A stretch of DNA of 13,092 nt from an uncultured Collinsella sp. (GCA_900541185.1 UQIQ01000057.1:1-13092), one strand, 5' to 3'; counted from the stretch's first letter, positions 1 to 6,608 are shown. The notes: generated from the letters alone by a model not told the origin. Translations and numbers: made by a program.

Positions 1-38
1 TTAAGTCGTCGGCAGCGTCAGATGTGTATAAGAGACAG
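1..38. other. Nextera sequencing adapter (artefact)
   Basis: Bases 6-19 read TCGTCGGCAGCGTC and bases 20-38 read AGATGTGTATAAGAGACAG. Together they are the Illumina Nextera Read-1 adapter, including the 19-bp Tn5 mosaic end. The first five bases (ttaag) match the end of a Nextera i5 index. This is not genomic DNA; the genome begins at about base 39. Open reading frames that begin or end in these bases are spurious there. Confidence 0.98.
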
Positions 39-1028
39 GGTTGGGGCCTCTGCGAGTACCGAAGCCGGTGCCGGTGCGGGAATTCGGTCGCAAGCAGAGG
101 CGGGCACGGATTCGATGACGGGTGCGAACTCCAGCGTCGTCTTCGGCTTGATTGTGGAATCTGCGGGCTTCACGGTGACGGGCGCGTCTGCAGCTTCAGT
201 TTCAACCTCAACCTGCGTCGCGCTCTCATTCTCGACGCTCGACTTTGCCTCGATGGGCGTGGATGCCATGGTGGTGATGCCGGCATTGGCATTCTCGGGG
301 TCATAGACGACCGTGAGCGAGATGGCGGGCTGCGGCGTCTCGGGTTCCGGCGCCGACTCGGTAGCGTCTTGATCTGTGGGCTCGTCGGACTGATCGTCCT
401 CGGCCTCGTCGCCAAAGACATCGCTGTTTTGGAACGCAGGCGGCTCGGGTTGGTCAGCGGCTTCTTCGGTTGTCGACTTGGGCGCTTCGTTGAGCTCCAC
501 AGTGGCTTCCTGCTCGGATATGACTTTGGGATCGGTCGTGGCGGCGATTTCGGTTTCGGCTTCTGCCGTTACCTCAATAGCGACTTCGATCTCTGTCTCG
601 GGCTCGGGTTCCGGCGCGGCTTCAACCATGGCTTCGGGCTCGGGACGCTTAACGTGCTTGGGGCGCACGGCCTTGAGGTCCTTCTCGCCGCGTTTTTTCT
701 TTTTGTAGGACTGCTTGGCTCCCTTGGCTGCCTTGGGCTTGTCCTCGCCCTTGGCAAGGGCGGCATCCCAGGCCTCGTTGGCGATGACGGTGGCATACAG
801 GCGACCGCCCTTAAAGACGGTCAGCTTAATGCAGTCGTCGAGCTCCTCGAGCAGCTCGCGCGTGGACTCGAAGCCCAGGTCATAAGCGGCCATGTCACCA
901 GCGGCGAGTGCCTCCTCGACCTGCGTCATAAACGTTTGCTTACCGCACCCAATCGCGTCGCGCAGCAGGCGATACAGATAGATGTGGTTGCCCAGCGATA
1001 GTGCGGGCGTAACTATTGTCTTGCTCAT
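39..1028 (-). CDS. Hypothetical protein, N-terminal wHTH (LOTUS-like?) domain and long charged tail; C-terminus missing
   Basis: The start is ATG at 1028, because GAGGAG lies eight bases upstream on the minus strand; a longer upstream reading lacks such support. At least 330 codons are present with no genomic stop, and the gene runs off the contig into adapter. Residues 1 to about 85 look like a compact helical domain that begins LYRLLRDAIG and contains DLGFESTRELLEELDD followed by a strand-rich end (LTVFKGGRLYATVI). The pattern resembles OST-HTH/LOTUS or another winged-helix fold, but I am unsure of this. A lysine-rich linker (KKKKRGEK) follows, then more than 200 residues rich in Glu, Ala, Pro and Thr that are probably disordered. 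If the head is LOTUS-like, a nucleic-acid-binding role would follow; that is only a suggestion. I do not recognise the whole protein. Confidence 0.8.
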
Positions 1029-1040
1029 GGCAAATCTCCT

Positions 1041-1063
1041 CTTTACACACGTAAAGCATCTTA
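1041..1063 (-). promoter_or_regulatory. Extended -10 and inverted repeat before the 1028 gene
   Basis: On the minus strand, TGG-TAAGAT (TAAGAT at 1063-1058) resembles an extended -10 box. Just downstream is a perfect inverted repeat, CTTTAC-acac-GTAAAG (1041-1056), between the putative transcription start and the Shine-Dalgarno sequence. It could be an operator or a small 5'UTR hairpin. No convincing -35 box is visible. Confidence 0.35.
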
Positions 1064-1100
1064 CCATCGCATAGCGTTCGCCATGGCGGCACCCAAGGCA

Positions 1101-1134
1101 AACGGGCGCGAACCGCTATCGATTCGCGCCCGTT
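1101..1134 (-). terminator. Hairpin terminator of the 1165-2115 gene
   Basis: A perfect 12-bp stem (AACGGGCGCGAA / TTCGCGCCCGTT) encloses a 10-base loop and lies about 30 bases past the minus-strand stop at 1165. On the minus strand the T-tract is weak (GTTTGCCTT), so termination may be only partly intrinsic. Confidence 0.7.
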
Positions 1135-1164
1135 GTACAGGTTGCCTATCTGGGGATGCAGCGC

Positions 1165-2115
1165 CTAGTTGCCCGATGTCGTGCCTTGGCTTGAACTGTC
1201 AGATGTCGTGCCCGATGTGGTGCCACTCGAATTGCTGTTGTTGCTGTCTGCTGTGCCCGTTCCCGACGTGGTGTCGCTCGTCTGGCCGCCCGTGTTCGGC
1301 TGCGAACCGTCAGTCGTTTGGCTTGAGTCGGTCGTGCCGGACGGCGTGCCACTGTTGGACGTAGAGGAATCGGTGCCCTGCGATTGGTTTTGGGTGTTCG
1401 AGGACGAATCGGCAGAGGTGGAACTGTCTTGCGTGCCGTCCGTCTGTGCCTGCTGGTCTTGCGACTGGGTGTTGCCATTTGCATCACTCTCCGTCGTGCG
1501 CGACGAAAGGATTGGCTCGGGGCGCTCGCCCAGACCCTCACCGGCGGTGGTGATAAGGATGGCGCCGGCGCAGGCGATGACCGCGACGATGGCGATGGCG
1601 ATCGAGAAGACGATAACCTTCTTTTGCGTCTGGCTGCGCTCCGCCGCCGCCTTGGCGCGCAGACTGTCGGGAGCGACGCGCGCCGTGGTCGTGCGCCCCG
1701 CAATCTGGCGCATCTCCTGCGTAGTCGCGGCGCCGCCCAGGTGCTCCTCGGCATTAAACTCAACGGGCTCGTAGGCGCCGGCGGGGTAGTCGACGTCGGC
1801 GTGCGTGCCCTTGAGGGCTTCGGCGCTGGCAGAGATAAAGTGGCGGTAGACCTGCGAGGACACAACGGTGATGACCGAGCTCACAGCGGCACCAATTACT
1901 GAACCAGCGATACCGATCTTGGAGGCAAGCGCAACGCTCGTGGCGGCAGCTGCGGCGCCGGCGATGATCTGGGGAATGGAAATGTCGTCGAACAGGCCCT
2001 TTTTGGGCGCGATGGCCATGGTCTGTCCGATGGAATGGTTCTCGTGCACGCCGTTGTTGAGCGATGCCGGCGTCATGACGCGCGTGCGCGGCGCGTCGGT
2101 GTACTTGGTTGTCAT
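1165..2115 (-). CDS. Membrane protein with Ser/Thr/Gly-rich low-complexity tail
   Basis: This 316-residue protein starts at ATG 2115, behind GGGAGGA on the minus strand. A hydrophobic Ala/Gly/Val-rich stretch at about residues 40-80 (IIAGAAAAATSVALASKIG and following) could form one or two membrane-embedded helices. A charged middle part carries a PVEFNAEEHLGG stretch. A clear single membrane span follows at about residues 164-190 (VIVFSIAIAIVAVIACAGA), preceded by a basic QKK. The last roughly 110 residues are almost only Ser, Thr, Gly, Asp, Asn and Gln and lack Cys, which is typical of an extracellular stalk or disordered surface tail. No catalytic motif is seen and I do not recognise a named family. 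Its own terminator at 1101-1134 and a divergent intergenic region suggest a single-gene unit. The function is unknown; a cell-envelope location is inferred. Confidence 0.85.
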   Translation of the reverse strand: MTTKYTDAPRTRVMTPASLNNGVHENHSIGQTMAIAPKKGLFDDISIPQIIAGAAAAATSVALASKIGIAGSVIGAAVSSVITVVSSQVYRHFISASAEALKGTHADVDYPAGAYEPVEFNAEEHLGGAATTQEMRQIAGRTTTARVAPDSLRAKAAAERSQTQKKVIVFSIAIAIVAVIACAGAILITTAGEGLGERPEPILSSRTTESDANGNTQSQDQQAQTDGTQDSSTSADSSSNTQNQSQGTDSSTSNSGTPSGTTDSSQTTDGSQPNTGGQTSDTTSGTGTADSNNSNSSGTTSGTTSDSSSQGTTSGN

Positions 2116-2291
2116 ACGGGGTCCTCCCGGTGTAAATCTGCTTCGTTTCATGTAGCCATCAGGGTACCCACCAGATGTGAATCGTACGTGACATTTAACA
2201 GATACCATCAACTCATCAAGGGGGGGCTTGCTGTCTTTGGTGCAATAGCTTGATGCTAAACTGGATTTACGATTGTGAGGTGGTTTACGTG
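2116..2291. promoter_or_regulatory. Divergent intergenic region, left border of the AT-rich block
   Basis: This gap separates the minus-strand membrane gene from the plus-strand block. On the minus strand a weak promoter can be proposed: TTGATG (2219-2214), a 16-base spacer, and TAAATG (2197-2192). For the plus strand, TAAACT (2257-2262) could serve as a -10 box but has no good -35. TTTGGTGCAA at 2237-2246 equals the left end of the repeat found at 11195 and 12420, without its right arm. No tRNA, integrase or obvious attachment site is seen. Confidence 0.3.
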
Positions 2292-2531
2292 ATGTACCCG
2301 TATATGACATTCGAAGACGGTACCGAGGTCGTTCATTCTGACCTGATAACAGATGGGGATATCGAAAAGGTTATCGCGCATTTTGAACGACCGACGGCAG
2401 AGGGCTTCGACTCCGCTCGTTGTGAGTTGCCTTCCTGTTCGTGGACTGACTGGGAAGGGCATTTTACTCAGAGTGAAAAACGAGCTTTCGAAGAGTGTTT
2501 GAGCAAATCATTTAGATTAGTTCGAGTTTAG
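2292..2531 (+). CDS. Small conserved hypothetical protein
   Basis: The ATG at 2292 is preferred because GAGGTGG (2277-2283) lies eight bases upstream. An in-frame TTG/ATG farther upstream (2250/2253) would add 13-14 residues but has no ribosome binding site. The product is 79 residues, soluble and acidic. It starts MYPYMTFEDGTEVVHSDLI and has a core reading HFERPTAEGFDSARCELPS, with a Trp-rich SCSWTDWEGHFT segment after it. From memory, this HFERPT-GFDSARC-LPS core recurs in a family of short uncharacterised proteins of gut Firmicutes and Actinobacteria. No biochemical role is known to me. The C-terminus (SKSFRLVRV) looks shorter than in the relatives I recall. It is the first gene of the AT-richer block, and the 79-base gap to the DUF2087 gene leaves room for a separate promoter. 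Confidence 0.7.
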   Translation: MYPYMTFEDGTEVVHSDLITDGDIEKVIAHFERPTAEGFDSARCELPSCSWTDWEGHFTQSEKRAFEECLSKSFRLVRV

Positions 2532-2550
2532 TTCGAATATAGAAGTCGAA
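2517..2550 (+). promoter_or_regulatory. Operator-like direct repeats TTAGTTCGA
   Basis: TTAGTTCGA occurs at 2517-2525 and again at 2528-2536, an 11-base period of about one helical turn. A degenerate third unit (AAGTCGAA) lies at 2543-2550. The array overlaps the stop codon of the upstream gene and precedes the DUF2087-MFS-radical SAM run. Repeats in phase on one helix face are typical of operators. Which protein would bind is unknown. A further 7-bp direct repeat, GCGTATG, is at 2565-2571 and 2589-2595. Confidence 0.35.
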
Positions 2551-2610
2551 TGCGATGACCTAAAGCGTATGCATTTTTAGTATTAGATGCGTATGAAATG
2601 GAGGATGTGA

Positions 2611-2892
2611 ATGGATGAGCTAATAGACTTTAAAAAACGATTTCTCAAGAATGGCGAGCTGGTTTCAATTCCAAAAAAGGAAAGCTATAAAAGAATCATG
2701 CTGCTATGGACCGTCTCTTTCTTTGAATTAAATACAAGTTATACGGAGCTTCAGGTTAATCGTGTGCTGTCACAGCTCTATCCTGATTATGCCGTGTTGA
2801 GGCGGTACTTGGTTGATTATGGATTCCTATTAAGGGATGAGCGAGGCCTGAAATACGAGGTTAATCGTGATGTTCACGGTATTGAGAGCTAG
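2611..2892 (+). CDS. DUF2087 domain protein
   Basis: The start ATG at 2611 follows GGAGG (2600-2604) with six bases between. The 93-residue protein is essentially one DUF2087 domain. It has FLKNGELVSIPKK near the start, a middle helix (MLLWTVSFFELNTSYTELQV), and the hallmark PDYAVLRRYLVDYGFLLRDE near the end. DUF2087 is a small helical domain that often sits beside or is fused to winged-helix regulators such as the ArsR type; its biochemical role is not established. Here it stands alone, and its 3' end overlaps the exporter gene by 26 bases, so the two are probably translationally coupled. A regulatory role for the cassette, for example acting on the repeats at 2517-2550, is plausible but only inferred. 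The coding sequence is AT-rich like the genes after it. Confidence 0.85.
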   Translation: MDELIDFKKRFLKNGELVSIPKKESYKRIMLLWTVSFFELNTSYTELQVNRVLSQLYPDYAVLRRYLVDYGFLLRDERGLKYEVNRDVHGIES

Positions 2893-4054
2893 CCGTCCGG
2901 TTCGGGTCCTATATATTGCTAGAGGGATAAGCGAAATAGGCAATTGGTGTGCGAATATTGCTTTGCCAATGCTGATTTACGAGGTAACTCACGATGTTTC
3001 TGCAACTGCTTTGATGGTCTGCTGCAGATTTGCCCCCTCTCTGTTTTCAGTTGCGCTCGCGCAGCTGCCTCAGAAGATGGGTATCGGGACACTGCAGGCC
3101 ATGAGATTGGCAGACTTAATTCGCGCGGGATTATTCGTTTGCTATATTTTTGTTGATAGTAAATGGAGTATGTTTGCTATTACGTGCGCGGTATCGCTTT
3201 GCCGAACGGTTGAAATGCCCTGCTTTTACTCGTTGTTAAGAGCCAATACGAATAGTATCAATCGCGACGTAATTAATAATTCGTTTGGGTTTCTGCAGAA
3301 TTTGATGATGGTTCTGGGGCCAGTTGCCGGCGGTTTTGTTGTCGCTCAATTTGGGGCGGAGGCTGTTCTTGCATTAGACGCGCTTTCTTTTGCCGCGTCG
3401 TTCTGGTTGCTGCGAGATGTTCCGTCGGTTATCGAGGTTAATGATAAAGAGGGGATAAGCAAAAATGAAAAAAACAGGACTGCATTTAGTGATCTTAGCG
3501 CGAAGCACTTGGCAATTGGTTTCCTATTAATCGATATTTCTAGTGGCGTGGCATTCGGCTCTCTGAATTCTCTTTTGCCAGCTATTGCGCAATTGCAATT
3601 TGACTCGTCATCGATACAATACGGATTCCTTCAGAGTAGTCTTACAATCGGACTGTTGTTCGGAAATACAATATATGGTCGTTTAATTAGTGGTTCCGAT
3701 TGCGTTAAATCATATTGTTTTGTGACGTATCTTGCGCTCGGTGCGTATCTGGCGTTTGGCTATCGCTATGCGTCTGGGATATCGTTTATTTTCCTTTTTA
3801 TCGTCGGTGCCGGAAACGCCATTCAAGATGTGCTTCTCATAACATCGCTGCAGGATTTGGCGAGAGACGAATCTGAATCGATAAGCCTGTTTTCAATTAG
3901 GGAGTCTTTGCAATCGGTTGCTGTTGTTATTTCAACACTCCTTGTTTCGCTGTTCACGAGCATCGCGATGTTCTCAATTCTCGTTACAGGACTTGGTGTA
4001 TTTTCAATTATGATGGTAGTTGTGTTTCAATTGAATTATTTGCGAAAGATGTGA
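2867..4054 (+). CDS. MFS transporter (probable peptide or drug exporter)
   Basis: The product is about 394-395 residues, the usual length for a 12-helix major facilitator. Translation may start at GTG 2867 or ATG 2870; GAGG at 2857-2860 serves either. The N-terminus (RGISEIGNWCANIALPMLIYE) matches the first helix of the MFS_3 / EntS-like exporter group, with the conserved Asn-Trp. Hydrophobic segments recur throughout. The basic loop LPQKMGIG near residue 68 corresponds to the usual loop between helices 2 and 3. A short charged region (NDKEGISKNEKNR, around residues 190-205) is the expected central cytoplasmic loop between the two six-helix halves. The gene overlaps the DUF2087 gene and sits seven bases before the radical SAM gene, so it is probably cotranscribed. 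Context suggests export of, or immunity to, a modified peptide; the substrate is not shown by sequence. Confidence 0.88.
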   Translation: MMFTVLRASRPVRVLYIARGISEIGNWCANIALPMLIYEVTHDVSATALMVCCRFAPSLFSVALAQLPQKMGIGTLQAMRLADLIRAGLFVCYIFVDSKWSMFAITCAVSLCRTVEMPCFYSLLRANTNSINRDVINNSFGFLQNLMMVLGPVAGGFVVAQFGAEAVLALDALSFAASFWLLRDVPSVIEVNDKEGISKNEKNRTAFSDLSAKHLAIGFLLIDISSGVAFGSLNSLLPAIAQLQFDSSSIQYGFLQSSLTIGLLFGNTIYGRLISGSDCVKSYCFVTYLALGAYLAFGYRYASGISFIFLFIVGAGNAIQDVLLITSLQDLARDESESISLFSIRESLQSVAVVISTLLVSLFTSIAMFSILVTGLGVFSIMMVVVFQLNYLRKM

Positions 4055-4061
4055 CGTTGAT

Positions 4062-4619
4062 ATGCCTAAAACGCTTTTAGTATTTCCCCCAGGATGGAGT
4101 CCAGTGGGGCCGTATCTTGCCTTGCCTGTTTTGAAGTCATATCTTCAAGAGGTTGAACAATATAAAGTTGACATCGTTGACTTAAACGTGGAATTTTACG
4201 ATGACCTCCTATCTTTTAGACATGTCGAAGAGTGCTGTAAAAGGTATCGGGAATCAAAGGATTCGTTTAGTTCGAATGTTCAATTAACAATCGAGTTGAT
4301 ACAAAAGTCAGCACTTAATGTTGACGAGGCAAAAGATATTTTCAGATCGAAGAGATACTTTAATCTAAAAGAAAGACAATATGCTGAAAACATTTTTAGA
4401 AATGCACTCTATATCATAAATCACGTCTCATATGGAGTTAAATACACGTTCAACTCCATAGATCTGCCCTATGATTATTATTCGACACCAGAAATAATGA
4501 AATCGCTTGCGGATACCTTGCATAATCCGTTTATTTCCTTCTATGAAACTGCCTTTCTTAAGCGTATTCAGAGGGAAAAAATCGAGTTTATTGGGATTTC
4601 GGTGAGCGGCTGTTTCTAA
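4062..4619 (+). CDS. B12-binding radical SAM protein, N-terminal fragment ending at an in-frame TAA
   Basis: This 185-residue piece starts at ATG 4062, seven bases after the MFS stop, with only a weak ribosome binding site. It begins KTLLVFPPGWSPVGPYLALP, the typical opening of cobalamin-binding radical SAM enzymes, then VDIVDLNVEFYDDLL. An insertion of about 100 helical residues follows. It ends in the strand EFIGISVSGCF. TAA (4617-4619) cuts the Rossmann-like B12 domain in its middle, between a core strand and its next helix. The following frame continues unchanged with LISAVTLAKLIKEE, the rest of that domain. Related proteins, from memory, have Gln at this point, and CAA to TAA is one C-to-T change. 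I read this as the 5' half of one broken gene (or a base-call error), not as a complete protein. The expected DxHxxG motif of B12-dependent mutases is absent, as is usual for this radical SAM class. Confidence 0.75.
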   Translation: MPKTLLVFPPGWSPVGPYLALPVLKSYLQEVEQYKVDIVDLNVEFYDDLLSFRHVEECCKRYRESKDSFSSNVQLTIELIQKSALNVDEAKDIFRSKRYFNLKERQYAENIFRNALYIINHVSYGVKYTFNSIDLPYDYYSTPEIMKSLADTLHNPFISFYETAFLKRIQREKIEFIGISVSGCF

Positions 4620-6383
4620 TTGATTTCTGCAGTTACGTTAGCGAAACTGATTAAAGAAGAATGTCCATCTGTTAAACACGTCTCATTGGGCGGCAATTAC
4701 ATTACTCGTTTAGCAGATGACTGCATGAAAGAATGGCATCCCTTTTTTGAATACATTGATTCGATAATGATGTATGACGGCGAAGAGCCGCTTGCACGTC
4801 TTCTTGAGGCTCTTGACTCTGGTGATGACAATCTCGACTGTGTTCCAAACCTTTGCCATGCTAAAGGTGGAAAGATATATAAAAACCATCGGATTGAGCA
4901 AACATTTATCAACGATACAGTTCCCGATTTCGATGGCTTCGCCCTTTCTAAATACTTCATGCCCGAGTTAATATTGCCGGTTTATTCTTCTAGGCAGTGT
5001 TTTAATCATTGCGCCTTCTGCACCATTCCCGGTGCTACCGGTGGTTGTTACCGAAAGATGCCTATATCGAGAGTATTTGAAATAATGTGTCGGTTAAATG
5101 AAAAATACGGCACGAGAGTTTTCTCTTTTGTGGATGAAACATTCGAAGGCAAAAGAATGGAGCAACTCGCGGATGAAATAAACGCATCGGGAAAAACGTT
5201 TTTCTGGCATGGAGAAACGAGGTTCTCTCCAACCCTAAGTACAGACGTTTTCAACAAGATATACCAAAGTGGATGTAGGCAGATTCAGTTTGGCCTCGAG
5301 TCATACAACCAAAGAGTTCTTGATCTAATGAAGAAGAACACGAGAGTTGATTGGATTGATCGCAATATCCATGATTGTCTCAATGCGGGTATTCCTGTTC
5401 ATCTATTCTTTATGATTGGCTTTCCGACCGAAACTAAAGAAGAGGCTCTGAACACCTTAGCTTATACAGAGAATGTTTTGAATTATTCAAAACAGGTATG
5501 TGGTGTTCCATATTCCACGAGAGGATTTACGAATTTTGGTCTCGTTATGGGGTCGGATGTTTGGAATCATCCCGATAAGTATGGTGTCTCTGTAATGCCG
5601 AAGTCCCAATATGAGGATTTGCGCCTCGAAGTGGATTATGTTTCAGGCACTGGTTTAACTTTAAATGAAGCAAAATCCTTATCTGATGAGCATCATATTG
5701 ATTTTTATATGCAAGAAGTCATAAACGGTAGCGACACAATTGACTTGCCCCAGCGGCTTCATATTTCAGAGGTGACCTGGATCCTAGATTCTATTCACGC
5801 TGTCAGGTATAAGGGACATTTGACCAAAGTAAAGCGACGGCTGACTAGTCTAAATCCAGCTGATCGAATCTGGCTGGATTCCAAGACCTCTGTCGTGCTC
5901 GTTGAGCCATTTGCCTACTTCTATAATTCTGAATACCATCATGTCTATGCTGTTTCCCAGTTGGTATACCTTAAGTTGGCCCGTTTATTGGAGGCCGATT
6001 GTAGCATTTCTCTTATCCTTGATCAGGGCGATCTCGAGCTGACAAGGGCGATAGAAGAACTGTTGCATTATGGATTGCTGAATACAAATATCGATGCCGA
6101 TTATGTAATGCACGATAATGGTTTTCAATTGGTTAAAAGTTCGTTTGTGAAAGAAGTCGGACGCTCAAAAGAGGGGTTAAGAGTACTGCTGAGTTGTGCC
6201 ACCCATAGAATGTGTGCGGTTAATGATTTTTCGTTCGCTTTGCTTTCGTTGTTTGAAAAGCCGATTACTAAGAACGAGGTGCGCGACATTTTGAAAAAAG
6301 AGGGACTATCGGCAAGCGAGGAGCAATTAAACAAGTTGGTTGATAATTGCATGAAAGCAGATATACTACAATTGATTAGATAG
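4620..6383 (+). CDS. B12-type radical SAM enzyme, C-terminal fragment with [4Fe-4S] site and winged-helix tail
   Basis: This 587-residue frame is directly continuous with 4062-4619; together they would make about 773 residues. TTG 4620 has no well-placed ribosome binding site, and an internal ATG at 4725 is no better, so separate translation is doubtful. Residues 1-60 finish the cobalamin domain (HVSLGGNYITRL). The radical SAM core follows: C127, C131 and C134 form CFNHCAFC, the C-x3-C-x2-C iron-sulfur site. FGLES is at 224-228 and FFMIGFPTET at 263-272, both usual core motifs. Class B enzymes of this kind use methylcobalamin and S-adenosylmethionine to methylate or otherwise alter unactivated carbons. 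The last ~150 residues look like two PqqD/winged-helix units; the last one has FALLSLFEKPITKNEVRDIL and SEEQLNKLVDNCMKADIL. Such units in peptide-modifying enzymes bind leader peptides. Together with the peptide gene 13 bases downstream, this suggests RiPP maturation. The exact reaction is unknown. Confidence 0.8.
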   Translation: MISAVTLAKLIKEECPSVKHVSLGGNYITRLADDCMKEWHPFFEYIDSIMMYDGEEPLARLLEALDSGDDNLDCVPNLCHAKGGKIYKNHRIEQTFINDTVPDFDGFALSKYFMPELILPVYSSRQCFNHCAFCTIPGATGGCYRKMPISRVFEIMCRLNEKYGTRVFSFVDETFEGKRMEQLADEINASGKTFFWHGETRFSPTLSTDVFNKIYQSGCRQIQFGLESYNQRVLDLMKKNTRVDWIDRNIHDCLNAGIPVHLFFMIGFPTETKEEALNTLAYTENVLNYSKQVCGVPYSTRGFTNFGLVMGSDVWNHPDKYGVSVMPKSQYEDLRLEVDYVSGTGLTLNEAKSLSDEHHIDFYMQEVINGSDTIDLPQRLHISEVTWILDSIHAVRYKGHLTKVKRRLTSLNPADRIWLDSKTSVVLVEPFAYFYNSEYHHVYAVSQLVYLKLARLLEADCSISLILDQGDLELTRAIEELLHYGLLNTNIDADYVMHDNGFQLVKSSFVKEVGRSKEGLRVLLSCATHRMCAVNDFSFALLSLFEKPITKNEVRDILKKEGLSASEEQLNKLVDNCMKADILQLIR

Positions 6384-6396
6384 AGGAGGTTTCTGC

Positions 6397-6507
6397 ATGG
6401 ACGTTATTAACAAAGATCTCTTGGAGCAACTGAAAGAGTTTCAGGAAGAGGGCGTCGTGGTAGAAGTGTTCGACTTTGAGGACTACATGGATAAATTCTG
6501 CCATTAG
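6397..6507 (+). CDS. Small acidic peptide, candidate RiPP precursor
   Basis: The 36-residue frame starts at ATG 6397, only 13 bases after the radical SAM stop. AGGAGG (6384-6389), seven bases before the ATG, is the strongest ribosome binding site in the block, so high expression is expected. The first half (MDVINKDLLEQLKEFQEEG) should form an amphipathic helix and could be a leader. The second half begins with a Val-rich strand (VVVEV) and ends FDFEDYMDKFCH, with Phe25, Phe27, Tyr30, Phe34, Cys35 and His36 as possible sites of change. Eleven acidic residues face three lysines. No signal peptide or double-glycine cleavage site is obvious, although Gly19 follows Glu-Glu. A terminator comes 25 bases after the stop, making this the last gene of the unit. 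Position, size and expression signals fit a precursor of the adjacent radical SAM enzyme; the family is not one I can name. Confidence 0.72.
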   Translation: MDVINKDLLEQLKEFQEEGVVVEVFDFEDYMDKFCH

Positions 6508-6531
6508 TTTCGGAATTTACTCGCCTCGCTT

Positions 6532-6565
6532 AAAGGAGAAGTCGATTATCGATTTCTCCTTTTTT
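6532..6565 (+). terminator. Rho-independent terminator of the peptide cassette
   Basis: A 14-bp stem pairs AAAGGAGAAGTCGA (6532-6545) with TCGATTTCTCCTTT (6549-6562), with one G-T wobble, around a three-base loop (TTA), followed by further T residues. It closes the AT-rich block right after the small peptide gene and separates it from nadE. Confidence 0.92.
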
Positions 6566-6608
6566 AATTAAAGATATTTTTGAAATACATGCTCTTAGCA
6601 CAGGTTGG

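Noticed and set aside
24..1001. 325-residue plus-strand frame over the first gene
   Set aside because: It begins in adapter sequence and has shadow-type composition; the minus-strand frame has a good start and a plausible domain.
2589..2610. Tiny frame MRMKWRM as a second peptide gene
   Set aside because: Seven codons that merely contain the ribosome binding site of the DUF2087 gene.
4617..4619. Programmed recoding (readthrough) of TAA
   Set aside because: No obvious recoding element such as a conserved downstream hairpin was visible; a point mutation or base error is simpler, so this is mentioned only as an alternative.
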